Position numbers and translations under genes: made by a program | Source: Beta vulgaris subsp. vulgaris | Taxonomy: Eukaryota; Streptophyta; Magnoliopsida; Caryophyllales; Amaranthaceae | Direction: 5' to 3' | Assembly: GCF_026745355.1 (NCBI RefSeq) | Contig: NC_079206.1 | Coordinates: 8,097,531 to 8,161,530 of the forward strand | Length of the DNA stretch: 64,000 nt | Shown: positions 45,601-57,742 of the stretch, in pieces | Numbering within the stretch: position 1 is the first letter of the stretch | How the letters are laid out: every line of letters begins with the position of its first letter | Notes under the pieces: generated by a model | Seen by the model: the letters and a program-made list of their open reading frames with translations, nothing else | What the model was told of the DNA's origin: nothing | Databases searched by the model: none

Positions 45601-47051
45601 GTTTCTTTTTTCTTGCTTTTGCAAAGGTAATGTTATTGCGTATGTTACTACATTATGTAAAGTCTAGTTTAATTGTTAATCGTCTATATATGTTGTTTAT
45701 AGTGAGAAAATGACTAGCTGACATATTTGGCTCAACGCTCGAGATAGATCAATGGCTATTTGAAGGTCGTTGATGTAAATCAGTAAATGATTGCTAACTG
45801 TGTGGCTAGCGTGATTAAACAGATGAGCCATATTCAAACGAAATTCACAATTACTCGTAAAACCTTAGGAAAGGTAAATGTGATGCTTGTCTTGATTCTT
45901 GATGGTCTTTTTGTGGTTGTTTATGAAATTTTGGAGATGCAATTATATAGTCCTGGTGGGAGAAGAAATTATCCATTTTGAAGTGGTTGTGAAGGTCGTA
46001 CATAGTAGTGTAGAAGTAGTTTTTAAGAGTTGAATGTGTAAAATTGCCTAAAAGTTTTTTTGCTCCCGATAAAGCACGAGTTAATAAATTGTAGCGAATC
46101 TAGCGATGTTGTAGAAACTTTCAAGAAGACAACGCTTTCTATTAATTAATCAGGTAAGTATGTTTGATCCCCTCAAAAACAAGAATAGAATTAGAAAAAG
46201 GTACTAGTTTGTTTGATGTATGACTCAAAACAATTAAGATATGTGTTGCACATCCATTAGCAAAAAGGACAAAGTAGATGATCAATGTATATCACCATGT
46301 TCATTGGCTTTTGATCCTAAATATGCAATGACCTTCTCTTTATCCCCACCCTCCTACCTTCTTCCCTATTTACACTCTCTTATCTCTGATCGTTGTCGTT
46401 CTTATAACTGCAGTCATCGGTCACCCATTAAGGTGGTCGAAAAAAATAGCCGGTTTAGAAGTTTTTCTTAGAAGGGCATAACTTTAGATTTGGGGTAAAA
46501 ACAATGCATATTTTAAATACATCTCATAACTTTTTTATGATTTATGTCAGTGTTTAGCCTATAATAAAGAAAAAAATATCCGAAAAAAATTATAGAATTT
46601 CGATTTTAAGGCTTGAAACAGGGTAAATTATAATAAATTATATATAACTGTTCAAGATCTACGACATGATGTGGAAAAAAACGGAAAAATAGTTCGTCGA
46701 AGAACATAAAGGTTAAAAATTTAGCTTTATCTTGCAACACATGGCGAAGCAAAATTAATTCAAGGGCTACTACATGCAGGTTCAACAATAATTGGAGATA
46801 TCATTTCAAATACTTCAATAGACGACCATATTATATGCCAATATAGTTATCAAAAAAAAAAAAAATTTGAACCAATAATGAGATAATTTATGTAAAAGAA
46901 TAGCACTAATTAAATTCATACTTCATAATTCATATACCAATAACAATATTATTTTTTGTATGATAATAGTTCTGAGCGTCATATCTAACAGTAGCGACGA
47001 AAAGCACTACTAGATCAAGAAATTATTATACGAGACATGTAAAACAAATAA
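45601..47051. other. Intergenic DNA
   Basis: Several short frames, none recognisable. The segment before 47052 is the upstream flank of the tRNA genes. Confidence 0.45.
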
Positions 47052-47122
47052 GCACCAGTGGTCTAGTGGTAGAATAGTACCCTGCCACGGTACAGACCCG
47101 GGTTCGATTCCCGGCTGGTGCA
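47052..47122 (+). tRNA. tRNA-Gly (anticodon GCC)
   Basis: A 71-nt gene folds as a complete cloverleaf. The acceptor arm GCACCAG pairs with CTGGTGC, the anticodon loop is CTGCCAC with GCC at 47084-47086, and the T arm has GGTTCGATTCC. A T run follows at once, a pol III terminator. Confidence 0.97.
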
Positions 47123-47192
47123 TTTTTTTCATATGCTTATGAAAACATACGTCTAACTGTTCATAAACCAGTAGAATCTTTGTATTTACAAA

Positions 47193-47278
47193 GGGGTGGT
47201 GGCGCAGTTGGCTAGCGCGTAGGTCTCATAGCTTGTTGAGTGATCCTGAGGTCGAGAGTTCGAGCCTCTCTCACCCCA
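47193..47278 (+). tRNA. Elongator tRNA-Met (anticodon CAT) with intron
   Basis: The acceptor stem GGGGTGG pairs with TCACCCC (one G-T pair). The anticodon CAT is at 47226-47228, followed by a short intron of 11-12 nt (about 47231-47242, GCTTGTTGAGTG). The T arm contains GTTCGAGCC. Plant elongator tRNA-Met genes normally carry such an intron, unlike initiator tRNA-Met. It ends just before a TTTTTT run. Confidence 0.95.
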
Positions 47279-47636
47279 ATATTTTTTCATTTTTTTGTCA
47301 GGCTAATCTCCCAAATTCAAAATCCTACCAAGCTTAGATATCCTAATGTACAATGGAAATAACACTTCAAATACGGTTATATTTTCAATGGTGCCATCGT
47401 CAACCTCTTTGGGTTCCGAAATCTTGAAAAAAACAACCCGTTGTCTTGGCATCCGCCTCCCTAGAGCTAACTAGAAAGCTAATAGGACATAAAAGATTTT
47501 GGCGCTGCCATATAAATATCGATCCAAACCCCCACGTTCCATATAATTGAAAAAAGGATTTTCGTGATAATCAAAATGAGTTGGGAGTTAAGGGAATTTT
47601 GTTGAGTAACTACGACGGGATGATAATAGATTAGGA

Positions 47637-47840
47637 AGTGTACATTAGTATGGAAAATAGCAAAATTCGAAGTGTACATTAGTATGGAAAGTAGCAAAAT
47701 TCGAAGTGTACATTAGTATGGAAAGTAGCAAAATTCGAAGTGTACATTAGTATGGAAAGTAGCAAAATTCGAAGTGTACATTAGTATGGAAAGTAGCCAA
47801 ATTCGAAGTGTACATTAGTATGGAAAGTAGCAAAATTCGT
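47637..47840. repeat. Six tandem copies of a 34-bp unit
   Basis: The unit starts AGTGTACATTAGTATGGAAA and ends GTAGCAAAATTCGA; copies begin at 47637, 47671, 47705, 47739, 47773 and 47807 with only one or two changes between them. High similarity suggests recent expansion. Confidence 0.95.
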
Positions 47841-48103
47841 GAATGAAACCACGTTAATTGGATAGAAATCATAAGGTGGGCCCTACTAACAAAATAAACT
47901 TTTGACGAAATCATAGGTTGTTGTTGACGAAAAATCCTTTCACAAAAAAGAATCCATCAGCACGAAAGTAGCAAAATTCGTGAATGAAACTACGTTAATT
48001 GGATGGAAATCACAAGGTAGGCCCTACTAACAAAATAGACTGACGATAATCATTAATAGGTAAAGCTACTCAAGTTTTTTGAGATTTTAAGGTAGTTATT
48101 TTC

Positions 48104-48134
<31 letters not shown>

Positions 48135-48228
48135 ATTATTTAATCATCTTCAAAAATCGAAATTTAATAGGTTGTTTTTGACGAAAAATCCTTTCTCAAA
48201 AAAGAATCCATCAGCACAAAAGTTGCGA
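47832..48228. repeat. Interspersed direct duplications downstream of the tandem array
   Basis: GTAGCAAAATTCGTGAATGA followed by an ACGTTAATTGGAT block occurs at about 47827-47900 and 47967-48035. A second block (TTGACGAAAAATCCTTTC ... GAATCCATCAGCAC) occurs at about 47923-47963 and 48178-48218. A 30-A run sits at 48103-48132. It is the remnant of a larger duplicated unit. Confidence 0.7.
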
Positions 48229-48405
48229 AGGAGCGGCAGGAATTACTGGTATGATTTTGGAATACGCGAAGCAGGCGTAGGCACATTTCAGTCTTAGATA
48301 CCGAATTGCTAGTATAAATTACATTTAGAGGCACTCAAAATCACATTACAGTGGATTAAGATACAACGCAAATCTTACATTATATATAAAATTTTTGGGC
48401 TCAGG

Positions 48406-51400
48406 TTAGAACTTGTCTACACCTACTCCATCGCGAAGAACCTGATAAGCCTCCTTGCTTCGGGTTTTCTTCACCCCAACCGTAAAATGGAGCTTCGGAC
48501 CTTCAGAAGTAATGGCAGTCACTTTTACCCAGATCATTACCTTTGTCTTCAACCCCTCTATATCGGACAACTTCCCTTTTTCAAGAAATCCAATCACAGT
48601 GGTAGAAAATCGTAAAACCGACGAGTCCTTGTAGCCAACTTCACAGATTTGTGGTACATATACAGTAAGTTTTCCCGTTCTTTCATCAAACTCGTAGTGG
48701 GTGGCATCCCTTGGGAAGATACCCGCTGCCAAATCATACTCCTGCAATAGCTCGGGTAATGGCTTTTGCATCTTCCCTGCAGGTTTATCTTGTTAGTCAT
48801 TAATTGATCAAATAATGCTTAGACATATCAGACCATCTGCATTACCAGTAACTGTGAAGTACAAGTAGCAGGGTGACATCAACTAATTAAGTAAAATCCA
48901 GAAGAATCATCTCCCTTAAAATTGACACGCGAAGAAACCTATGCACAAAGAATTGCTAAGTGAAACCGCAGATTATTTCCCATACATCCATTGCACCATA
49001 GGACAATACAACCCTCTCACAACCCTAGAAGGAATTTTAAAGGATTTACGAAAATGAAAATATTACTTTTAAAATATTTTCATAGGGTGACAAGGGTTTG
49101 GTTGTATTATGTAAGATTTTCAACGATGTTAGGGGATCTTTTCTTGTGAAACCCAATCCAAGGTAAGGCATACAAGTATGTGACCATATTAAAAGCTAAA
49201 TCATGGCTCCTTTCTGCTTCCGATTACATCGACCCATACTGTAAATCATGATCAACACAGTGTTGGCAATATGGATCAATTTAAAGAAGAAAGAAAAACA
49301 TAAAAGCAATGATACATCTATACCTAGTGCTAAGAAAAATAATTACCCCTATATGACACGTCATCCCTACAAAAAAACACTCCCCAATTTGTATTTTTAC
49401 TTTTTTAGAATTAGAAAATTGAGGGGTTTGGTAAATAAATACTCCCTCCGGTCTTTATTAGATTACCCGTATACCATTATTAGTTTACCCATTTCTTTTG
49501 TTTCGATTTTTGGGATGGGACCACTAACTTTCCATCACACATACATCAACTTTGACATAAAATAATAGTTTTTCTTTCCTTCTATGTCCCACAACATTGT
49601 TTCTCCTAAAACTTTGTGCAAAAGAAACGGGTAAACTAATAAAGATCGGAGGGAGTAATTTAGAAGAACACTCACCAATATCATACATGTCATACCCACC
49701 AACAGTACTCCAGAGTTATTCAGCATAGAAGATGAAAAGTGATTGGGAAGAACTTGTTCCCAGTCACTTTTACTCTTCTATGCTGTTGAGTATATAATTA
49801 TTTGCTTCCTTGTCTTCATGTTATTACTAGACTAGATAAAAGCAAGCATTTACAACATTAAAGAAAGTAACTTACACAGAGGAATAATTAGAAGGTTACA
49901 TACCTACATCATATTTAAAATGCTGGTTTAATTGTTCTAAACTTCTTAGTACGCTATTGCACTTGTGTCCTTACAGTTCTCCTTTCCTCTACCAAAATTA
50001 TAGGAATTTATGAAATAAACAGCAGAAATTGAAAATTTTAGATTCTCCAAATTTACCAAGATTGTTGCTTATGATTTGTTTCACACGTTTTTCAACACAT
50101 CAAAAATAACATATATATTGAGATCAACAAGATGGGCCTCATCCATAAGATGTCTTAGCCTTTGATCCTTTTTAAGCATTCGATTTCTGAATTTAGAAAA
50201 GGTAAGCAAGTTCTTGTATTTGAGTGACAACATTAAAATTTTCCACTAATTTTGATTGTTTTCTTCATCATTTGTAGATTATTATAAATACGTCTTTGGC
50301 ACAATTCTTGCTGACTTGCAAGGTATAATGCTTTACTTAATTATCTCCATGAATTCTAGCGATAGTTAGACAGTATTTAGTAATCGTGCGTGAAAAGTCC
50401 AACAAAAATGTTGTGTGAGGAACACCAATTCGATTACAAAATACTTAGTGATTCTGTTAGGCACAGAAACCTCTTAGGTGTCAACTATTCAATACACCCC
50501 ATAAGATACTTGAATTTGAAACCACATCCTAAAAAATCTAGATACGACTATTAAGAATAATGCATTGATATTGATGTTCAAGCTGGAAGTAGAGAATATG
50601 AGAAGGCAAAAAGCTATTGGTCCACTTGTAATACATGAAGCTGCAAATATTTACCCAAAATAGCAAAAGCATACAAGGGAAATAGAGCCAAGCAATAAGG
50701 TTTCAACTGCAAAGCAGATTCGAGAACTTTTGAGGCTTTGAGCAGCAGGAAATAAATTAAGGATAAAAAAAATTCAAACCTTTGAGTTTGTTGACTAACC
50801 ATTTCGTGCCATCTCCAATGCTGCTTCCCACTGACTAATTACAGAGACATAGTAAGTAGCATTAGAACATCACTTTAACTTCCAATAAAAACATGGCATA
50901 CCAGTTTCTTGATACAAGAAGAAAGGGGTGCAGAAATCATCATTGAAAAAAGACTGCAATAACACTATCATCTACAACCTAAACTACGGCCAAGTCAGCA
51001 AGGGGAAGAAATTTTCCTTCTCCCGTATACAGATATTTTCCATATATCCAGCTATATTATTTAAAAAATTAGCCAATCAAGTGAGACTGCAACCATACCA
51101 AGTTTGGGTCAAGAGCTCTATAATATGACATGGTGCAACATGCGCGATTACTGCCAACAAATGATCTTAAATGGAGATCAAGTTAAGGTATCCGAGTTCC
51201 GAGGGTACCACTCGTTATAGGACTTCAAACATTTCACGGCATGAGGTCAGCCATGGAACACCTGGAACTTGGCTGTGGGTCTTTTCACGAAGTAGTATAG
51301 GGATAGATGTATTGATCGGATCAACATATCCTAACCATGTACAGCCCCAAACTTTCAAGAGGTTAGGGTGCTCCCCACTCTGTAGAATTCCCTTGCACAA

Positions 51401-54400
51401 TTTCTGGATGACTACATCGATTTCCCCATTCTCTATTTATACTACTACCTGACTTCCTTCCCACTCAAGTCTTACTAACTCTCTTGAGAATTACCCAGCT
51501 GCACCTCTTTGCAGAACCCTTCGTGTCACTGACTCCAGAAAAAATGTGCTGATGTGGCTTTCTTCCTTTTTCTCATGTTAGAAAATCTAATGGGACGAAA
51601 AGGTTGGTTCCTTGCATTACCCCCTTTCCAAACAGTCACCTTGTTATCCGCTGAGGGTAGAGGTTTTGTGTTGGTGACAGATAGTGTAGGCTTGAAAAAT
51701 CTGAGCAATAATCTTCCTCATAAGCGGCCAGTACCATTCAAAAGCTACCCCTCAATGGGTTTTAAGATCCCCTGTCTACCCTCCTAAAGGAAAGTCATGA
51801 GGCTACTTAAGCAATGTAGTAAATAAGAGATAGCTTTTAGGCAAGACTGCAAAACTAAATTTCCTTTGCACTTCACTATATCATGTTCAATTGTGAAGCC
51901 TTTTGGGGTGCTGACCGCTTGTTGCAAGTCAGATTTCATTTGGACAATGAAAGGTTCTGCTTGGATATGGTGATTGAGCTGATCCCAAAGCACCCCACAA
52001 GTGAATCCGTAGCTGACAGATTCCACCCCCTGTTGCTGTGGGCCATTTCCCAAAATGGTACAGGCCAGTTTAGTCCACTTCTAAGTGGGTTAAGAGTCCA
52101 AAAAGGACGAGCGAGTTAGGTTCGTGGAAGAAATAGATTTTCATTCTTGTCCATTCTTTCCAATATTTGCACACTGCAGCTATTTGAAGTTCACAAGGTG
52201 TCACTTTGAAAAGTTCACAAGGTGTCCTCAAAGTAACAACCTCTATCTAAAATTCTATATTATGATGACTATCAAATATTCAATCAACTATTCCACTAAA
52301 GATCAATTTTGTTTCGTAGAAATTATATAATTGATATTTGATAATTTCTAACCTCTCCTTCATAACCTTTACCACTCACTAGAATATTAAGATACCATCA
52401 TGATGATCAATAAAAATAGAGTTTGGAAAAATTTCTCTCCCGTTAAAGCATAGCACCCGATTAGATTGGCAACGTGATAAAAAAAAGCAACACACCAAAG
52501 CAGCAACAAGAGAATGCAAAAAGAAGAGCAAAGAGGCTGATACAAACACCATGTTGCAATAAATGGTCAATGGTCGGGTATTTATTCAGATACTCCTGCA
52601 TCAATCAGCAACTTGAAAATAATGATACAAATCCACTTTTTTCTTTGCAATATTCTAAGAAGATATATCATACTCATCCTCAATAGATGACAACATGGAA
52701 GTAGGCAAAGCAGCTTATAAAGGGAAAACTTTAGAATTATTTTTCAGCCTTATTGTCAATATTAGCGCTCACAATTTCCTAACAGTAGCCCAAAGATTTG
52801 ATAGATTCCTATTCTAACTTAGTTTCAACAATCAGACTTCATAGTTTATTACAGTGCATAGCTTAATTTACCTTCTCCATGGCTAACTTACAATAAAGTT
52901 TCAAATTAACCTAGGAATCACACTTGGCAAGCAACAACACCGATAAGTACTTCCAACTAGAGAGAACCTAAGCAAATAAATCATCTCAAGCAACAATACC
53001 AATAAGTACTTCCAACTACAGAAAACCTAAGCTAATAAATCATTTCACACACACAAACACACACATACACACACACACATAAAAAGAAAAACAACTAAGA
53101 ATATGAATCAGTCAAATCATAAACCATCTATATACAATAAGTTTAACTAGCGTAGTTGTTCTTTGTTTCCTTTTATGACCTGAAAGTGCTCAATAAAGTA
53201 ATGTAATGCACTAAAATCAATCTCTAACCCCAAGTCTCCATCAGAGCATCTGTATAGATTATTATAACAAGAGTAATATTAGTCAAAATAATTTCCTATT
53301 ACCCTCTAAGCCTTTGTTTCCCGTTTCCTTTCTTTTTATTAGCAAAAGACTACCATAGTGTCAAAATAAATTCATCACCTACGCATACGCTTCAAAGTGA
53401 TTGGTTATAACATGCCTCGGAAATCGTAAAAAAATGAATGGCTAACAAGGAAATCGCTTCATGTAATCTTTCATATCTATACCCAAGCAAAAGCATTTAT
53501 GTCATATATCAATTTTTAAATTAGATCAAACGGCTCTTGGAGCTATCCAAATTAGATGATCCCAAAACTTGTGGACTGCATCTACAAACAAAACATCTCG
53601 GTTAAACAAAAGCTATGCAGAAATATTCAAATATTGCTTAAAGAGATAGATTAATGCAACAATCCCAGCTCATATCCCAGACATACATGATGATGCAAGC
53701 TTAACTGAAGAACTACCTAAGCAATTGGCTCCTGGAACTATACAAGTATAAAACTCTTGGAATTGCCCAATAGTTCCTCGAAGAGCTAGATCACCAACCG
53801 GCGCACTAATGAATAGATACTCATACAACGAACCTAGCTCATAGTTGAATACAAACAAAGTGTTAAGCTTATTTAATAAATCCCCTAGGGAATTTGAGTA
53901 AGATTTATACATACATATTTATGATATCACTTCATATTTCAGTAAGATTTCTCCATTATATGAATAAGTTGCATTATTGATGACGGTATAAACCGAAGCT
54001 TTCACATATCTATACATATCATACTAAAGCGGAAAGCCACTAAATATGGTTCCCAACCTAATGTTCCTTTCTATAGAAGAGGTTTTCAGGTTTCCCTCCT
54101 AAATTCCGTCCTAAACACATCAAACTTTAATAGAGGACTACACTATAAATGTAACCACTGGCTTTATTAGACATTGATTAATTTACATTGAGATTTTCGA
54201 TTAGAAACACCTTAAACTAATTAAGCAAATCAAACACATCATTTTTACCATCATGCTCTACACATTTATGTACCACATAGAACAATAACAAAAAAAACTT
54301 CAATGATATTGTCAAATTTCACTCGACATAGTCAGTTTTCGTATGATATAGTCAGTTTTTATGCGATAAAGAATCAATTTGAATGCACAATAGATTATTG

Positions 54401-54652
54401 TGAACTCGGCCCATCCAAGACGTTTGGGAACAAGAATTACAGTTGCCACCAAAATGAACAACAAAATAGAATTGAATTGACAAAAACCCTAAAAAAAGCG
54501 AAAATCGATGTGAAATTAGATAAGATAAGGCACGAAAGATGAGGGAAGAAAAAATAGGGGCTTACATTAATGTCATCGCCGACGGAATTGAACTCCTTGT
54601 TAGCTTTTTGACCTAACCAGTAAGATCCGACCTTATTGATAATCTGGTCCAT
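48406..54652 (-). CDS. DUF538 domain protein
   Basis: Three exons, 54566-54652, 50780-50834 and 48406-48776, splice in frame (AAT|GTAAGC, TTAG|TCAGTG, AAAG|GTTTG, GCAG|GGAAG) to 170 residues. The plant-specific DUF538 domain fills the C-terminal two thirds: PLPELLQEYDLAAGIFPRDA, YEFDERTGKLTVYVP, CEVGYKDSSVLRFS and the C-terminal LRDGVGVDKF. The N terminus (MDQIINKVGSYWLGQKANKE) lacks a secretion signal, so this is of the cytosolic type. DUF538 biochemistry is not settled; Arabidopsis relatives have been linked to trichome shape and stress responses. Introns of 3.7 and 1.9 kb hold a Stowaway, a strong hairpin and a Ty3-like relic. Upstream lies a mini-Helitron in a Stowaway. The gene looks intact. 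Confidence 0.92.
49440..49657. mobile_element. Stowaway MITE in DUF538 intron
   Basis: Ends TACTCCCTCCGGTCTTTATT and inverted TACTCCCTCCGATCTTTATT match over about 40 bp (continuing as TAGATTACCCGT / TAGTTTACCCGT), with TA borders; 218 bp. Confidence 0.9.
49721..49785. ncRNA. Compact hairpin, possible small-RNA precursor
   Basis: CAGCATAGAAGATGAAAAGT and following bases pair with the segment ending in TCTTCTATGCTG. There are about 27 matches in a 30-base stem, with a short loop around GAACTTG. The size, near-perfect stem and small mismatches resemble a plant miRNA precursor, but a tiny MITE would look the same. Strand and expression are unknown. Confidence 0.3.
51784..52053 (-). pseudogene. 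Possible Ty3/gypsy pol relic in DUF538 intron
   Basis: On the minus strand the frame contains QAEPFIVQMKSDLQQAVSTP and then GFTIEHDIVKCKGNLVL, the layout of the linker before the integrase zinc finger in Ty3/gypsy polyproteins. Sequence towards 51200 on the same strand is broken by many stops. The match is recalled by eye and weak. Confidence 0.3.
52930..53045. repeat. Tandem duplication of about 58 bp
   Basis: AATAAGTACTTCCAACTA and its surroundings (GCAAGCAACAACACC... / CAAGCAACAATACC...) occur twice in succession, followed by a CA-rich microsatellite at 53047-53082. Confidence 0.7.
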
Positions 54653-54937
54653 TTTATTCGAATTTTGACCTAGAAAAATATCCCTTTCTCTCTCTTCCCT
54701 GAGCTTGGAGCTCCGATTTAGGGCTATGGAGTTTTAGATATTTGTTGTGCGAGAAAGAGAAAGAAGAAAGGGTGAGGAAAGAGGGGGGGAAAAGAGAGAG
54801 AGAAAAAGGTGATTAACTGCCTAACACGATCTTAAATTCCTACTCTACCCAATTGTAATCGTGTATTGTTAAATTCGTCTCAATCTGTATTATAAGTTAG
54901 AAGTACGTTTTGTAGACTGTATAAAAAGAAACAGAAA

Positions 54938-55152
54938 TCTATACTAATATATTAAAAGGTGTGCGTAAACACGGAACGGTGCCACGTGGCAATTAGAAAT
55001 TGCATAGTATAGGTTTTGATCACGTGACCTCAAGTTCATGTACTAAAGTTTTAACCACTAGACCAAGTAGTATTAAGTGCTATCATATCAAAGTACAATA
55101 TTAATAAATGAAAATTTTCTTACCCGTGGCATAGCTCGGGCCTAATAACTAG
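54938..55152 (+). mobile_element. Mini-Helitron (non-autonomous)
   Basis: It starts TCTATACTAATATATTAAAA, a typical plant Helitron 5' end, and ends in CTAG followed by T. A small GC-rich hairpin (CCCG ... CGGG, 55123-55140) lies about 12 bp from the 3' end. It sits between A and T with no duplication, as expected. At 215 bp it is very short. It interrupts a Stowaway-like element whose right end, TTTTGAAACGGAGGAGTA, follows at 55157-55174. Confidence 0.75.
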
Positions 55153-55349
55153 TTATATTTTGAAACGGAGGAGTAATTTAATTCATTTTTTTTTCATATG
55201 GTACTCGGTCTACTCTATTTATTGTTTAACAACATTGTAAGGACATGAGCGATTGTAAATTGTATTTTTTAAGGAAGTTGACTTTCAAGATGTGGAGTTA
55301 AGATCAAGTCAATTCAATTAATGTACATTCAAACCTACTATTCAGGATA
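55153..55349. other. Stowaway remnant and junction flank of the pararetrovirus copy
   Basis: It holds the right end of the Stowaway split by the Helitron (ending GGAGGAGTA, 55174) and then unassigned sequence up to the approximate 3' limit of the pararetrovirus-derived DNA. I could not define the precise viral border. Confidence 0.4.
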
Positions 55350-55607
55350 AATGCCAAGGATCTGGGGTTTTAACAGATAATACAAAGATAAAATAAAATC
55401 TTAAAATCAAACATAAAACAATTAAAACTAAGGCGGTTTAACCAGCCATTGCTTAAAATGAAAGACTTACAAATCGTCTTGATATGAAACTGAAAATACT
55501 AAAGAGAGTTACAAATTTATTTGTGGAAGAAGAGAGAGAGAGAGAGAGATTTTCTGAGGAGCTTTTTCTCGTCTATTTTGCTCTCCCCTTAATCTGAAGA
55601 AGAGTCC

Positions 55608-55617
55608 TCAATATATA
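55608..55617 (-). promoter_or_regulatory. Pararetrovirus promoter TATA box
   Basis: CTATATATTG on the minus strand is followed downstream (lower coordinates) by a CT-rich leader ending near 55530. This resembles the intergenic promoter of plant pararetroviruses. Activity is not known. Confidence 0.4.
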
Positions 55618-56053
55618 GGCAGGGGAGAACTAGTAATGTCACGTTGTTTTACTGTGTATGAACAATTTGTCTTCTGCTTTAAACTGTTCACAATTTTGTC
55701 TTGTAGAAGCTTTATACTGTTGATGAATAGTTTTGTAGCTTTATATCTGAGAAACTTGTCTGTTGCTGTTCAAAATTACTAGTGAGACTGTAGTTCTGAA
55801 GCATTTTGTCTGTTTGCTGCGTAAAACTTGTTGCTGCTTTGAAGATAGTGAGCGATTTCTTTTCTTTTTTTTTTAAGTCTGGAAACCAGCATCTTCTTCA
55901 TCGTCACTCAGGTGGATGGAGGAGTCTGCTATTGTTTCATTGTCCGAGGTTATGGAGGATTCAGACATGCTATTAGCTAGCTGTCGAAGGATCCGTGCGT
56001 AATCTTCGGGGTTTTAGCTGAGGCAAGCAAGGAATTTGCTTGTGATTTACGGG

Positions 56054-57740
56054 CTAGGAACTGAGATTGTTCTCCCCTGATGTCATGATACCTGTGTTAC
56101 TATTTTTCTTTAGCCATTCTCTAATGGCTGGTTCGAGAATAGACTGCGGAGCATTGAAGTTTGACCACCATCTAGTTTTAAATTTTCTTTGTAGGACCAT
56201 GCCCCCTTGATCTTGGTTTATTTCGAGGAACCATTGACAAACCCAAGGGAGGTAGAACTTCATTGAAAATATACATAAGGCAGGAAAACGCCTTTCAATA
56301 TTTGAAGGTTTATATTGGGTTCTAAAAGTATTATAGCTTTTTGTGACTTCAGGGTGAAGGATTTCTGTAGAAGAGCCATAGAATTTCCACCAATGTGTAA
56401 ACCAAGATGGCAATTTTTCTGGCTGTATGGTTTTAGTGTTAAAGTAGATTAACCAAGAATGGGATAATCTATTGTTTTGTATTAGGAAGGTGGAGAACCA
56501 AGCCTGTTGGTAATCCCAATAATTAAAGGTTTTACAATGTGGGAAAGTGTTGTTGAAGCTAATAGGGAAGGCTTTGTGTTTTGAAAGGTCTTGATTCCAG
56601 TCGTGAGGACTGAGAACCTTTAGGATTTTGATGGTTGAATAAGAAGGCTCAGTATGTTCATTCTTATAGAAAAAGTGCTTGAATTCAGCAGAGTCAGTGG
56701 TTTCAAGGATCGTCTGGTAATAATCTGTTGTTTTAGTACGATCCCAGGTTTGTAGAACCAGTTTTTCCCAAAAATCTTTTGAATTGAAACATAAGGATCA
56801 TCATCATGATACCCATGTTCAATAGTTATAATGTTTTGAGAAGCAGTTTTTACAAAATATTCGGAAGTCTCATTTTTCTTTGGTTGAGCCAACACAACCT
56901 GAGAGCTGCCTGTTTTAACAAATTGTTTTTGAGGAAGGGTTTTTTGGGAAGATTCTCCTTCCTCTGGTTTTGAAATAACTGTAATATTTTTACCTGCGTG
57001 ATTTTTGTCTTCTATGACTGCTTTGTTGGAGTTTTCCTGGCTTTGCTTTGAGCTTTGGAAAGCTTGGAGTATTTGGGGGTGTTTTAGGATAGAAGAAGGG
57101 TGCTCAGAGATGGAAAGGAGCCAGTCTTGAACTTCCTGAGTTCTATCAATGGAGGAGGTTTCACTTTCCATATTCTGAACTGCGTCGTACCAGGTTTTTA
57201 TTGGCTTTTGTGTGGTGCATATGGTTTTCTCAGGAGGAGGTCGGGACTTCTCCTTATCTTTTGTCTTTTTTGGCATTTCTGTAAGAAATTCACGGGTTAA
57301 GAAGTCAGGGATAGAATTCTCTTCTCCTTTTATATGCTCAATCTCAAATTCAAAAATGCTTAAAATAGACTGCCATCTGGCAAAAATGTGTTTTGCAGCA
57401 ATGTTTTGGACATCCTTTTTTAAAACAGCTTTAGCAGCTTGACAATCAACTCGTAAGAGGAATTTTCTATTTAATAAATCAGACTGGAATTTGGTAATAC
57501 AAAGAACAATTGACAACATTTCTTGTTTTATAGTAGAGTATTTTTTCTGGGTATCATTCCAGTGCCCTGAGGTAAACCTGATAATGTATTCTTTTCCATT
57601 GTCGACTTGTTTTAAGATACCTCCGTAACCTTTGTCACTGGCATCTGTTTCAACAATTTTAGATAGGTTAGGGTTTGCTAAACTAAGGCATGGAATTTCT
57701 AAAACACGGGTTTTTATTGTTTTAACAGCCTGGGTATGGA
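56054..57740 (-). pseudogene. Pararetrovirus RNase H and C-terminal region, broken
   Basis: The frame down from about 57740 holds the RNase H domain, with an ETDASDKGYGG active-site block near 57650 and a second conserved block (DCQAAKAVL, about 57450). Low-complexity linker sequence follows until a stop at 56620. A separate frame (56054-56413), rich in Trp, appears to continue the polyprotein after another break; its function is unknown. A frameshift separates this part from the reverse transcriptase. Confidence 0.75.
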
Positions 57741-57742
57741 CA

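Noticed and set aside
47637..48040. CRISPR-like array
   Set aside because: Units are contiguous tandem repeats without unique spacers, and this is plant nuclear DNA.
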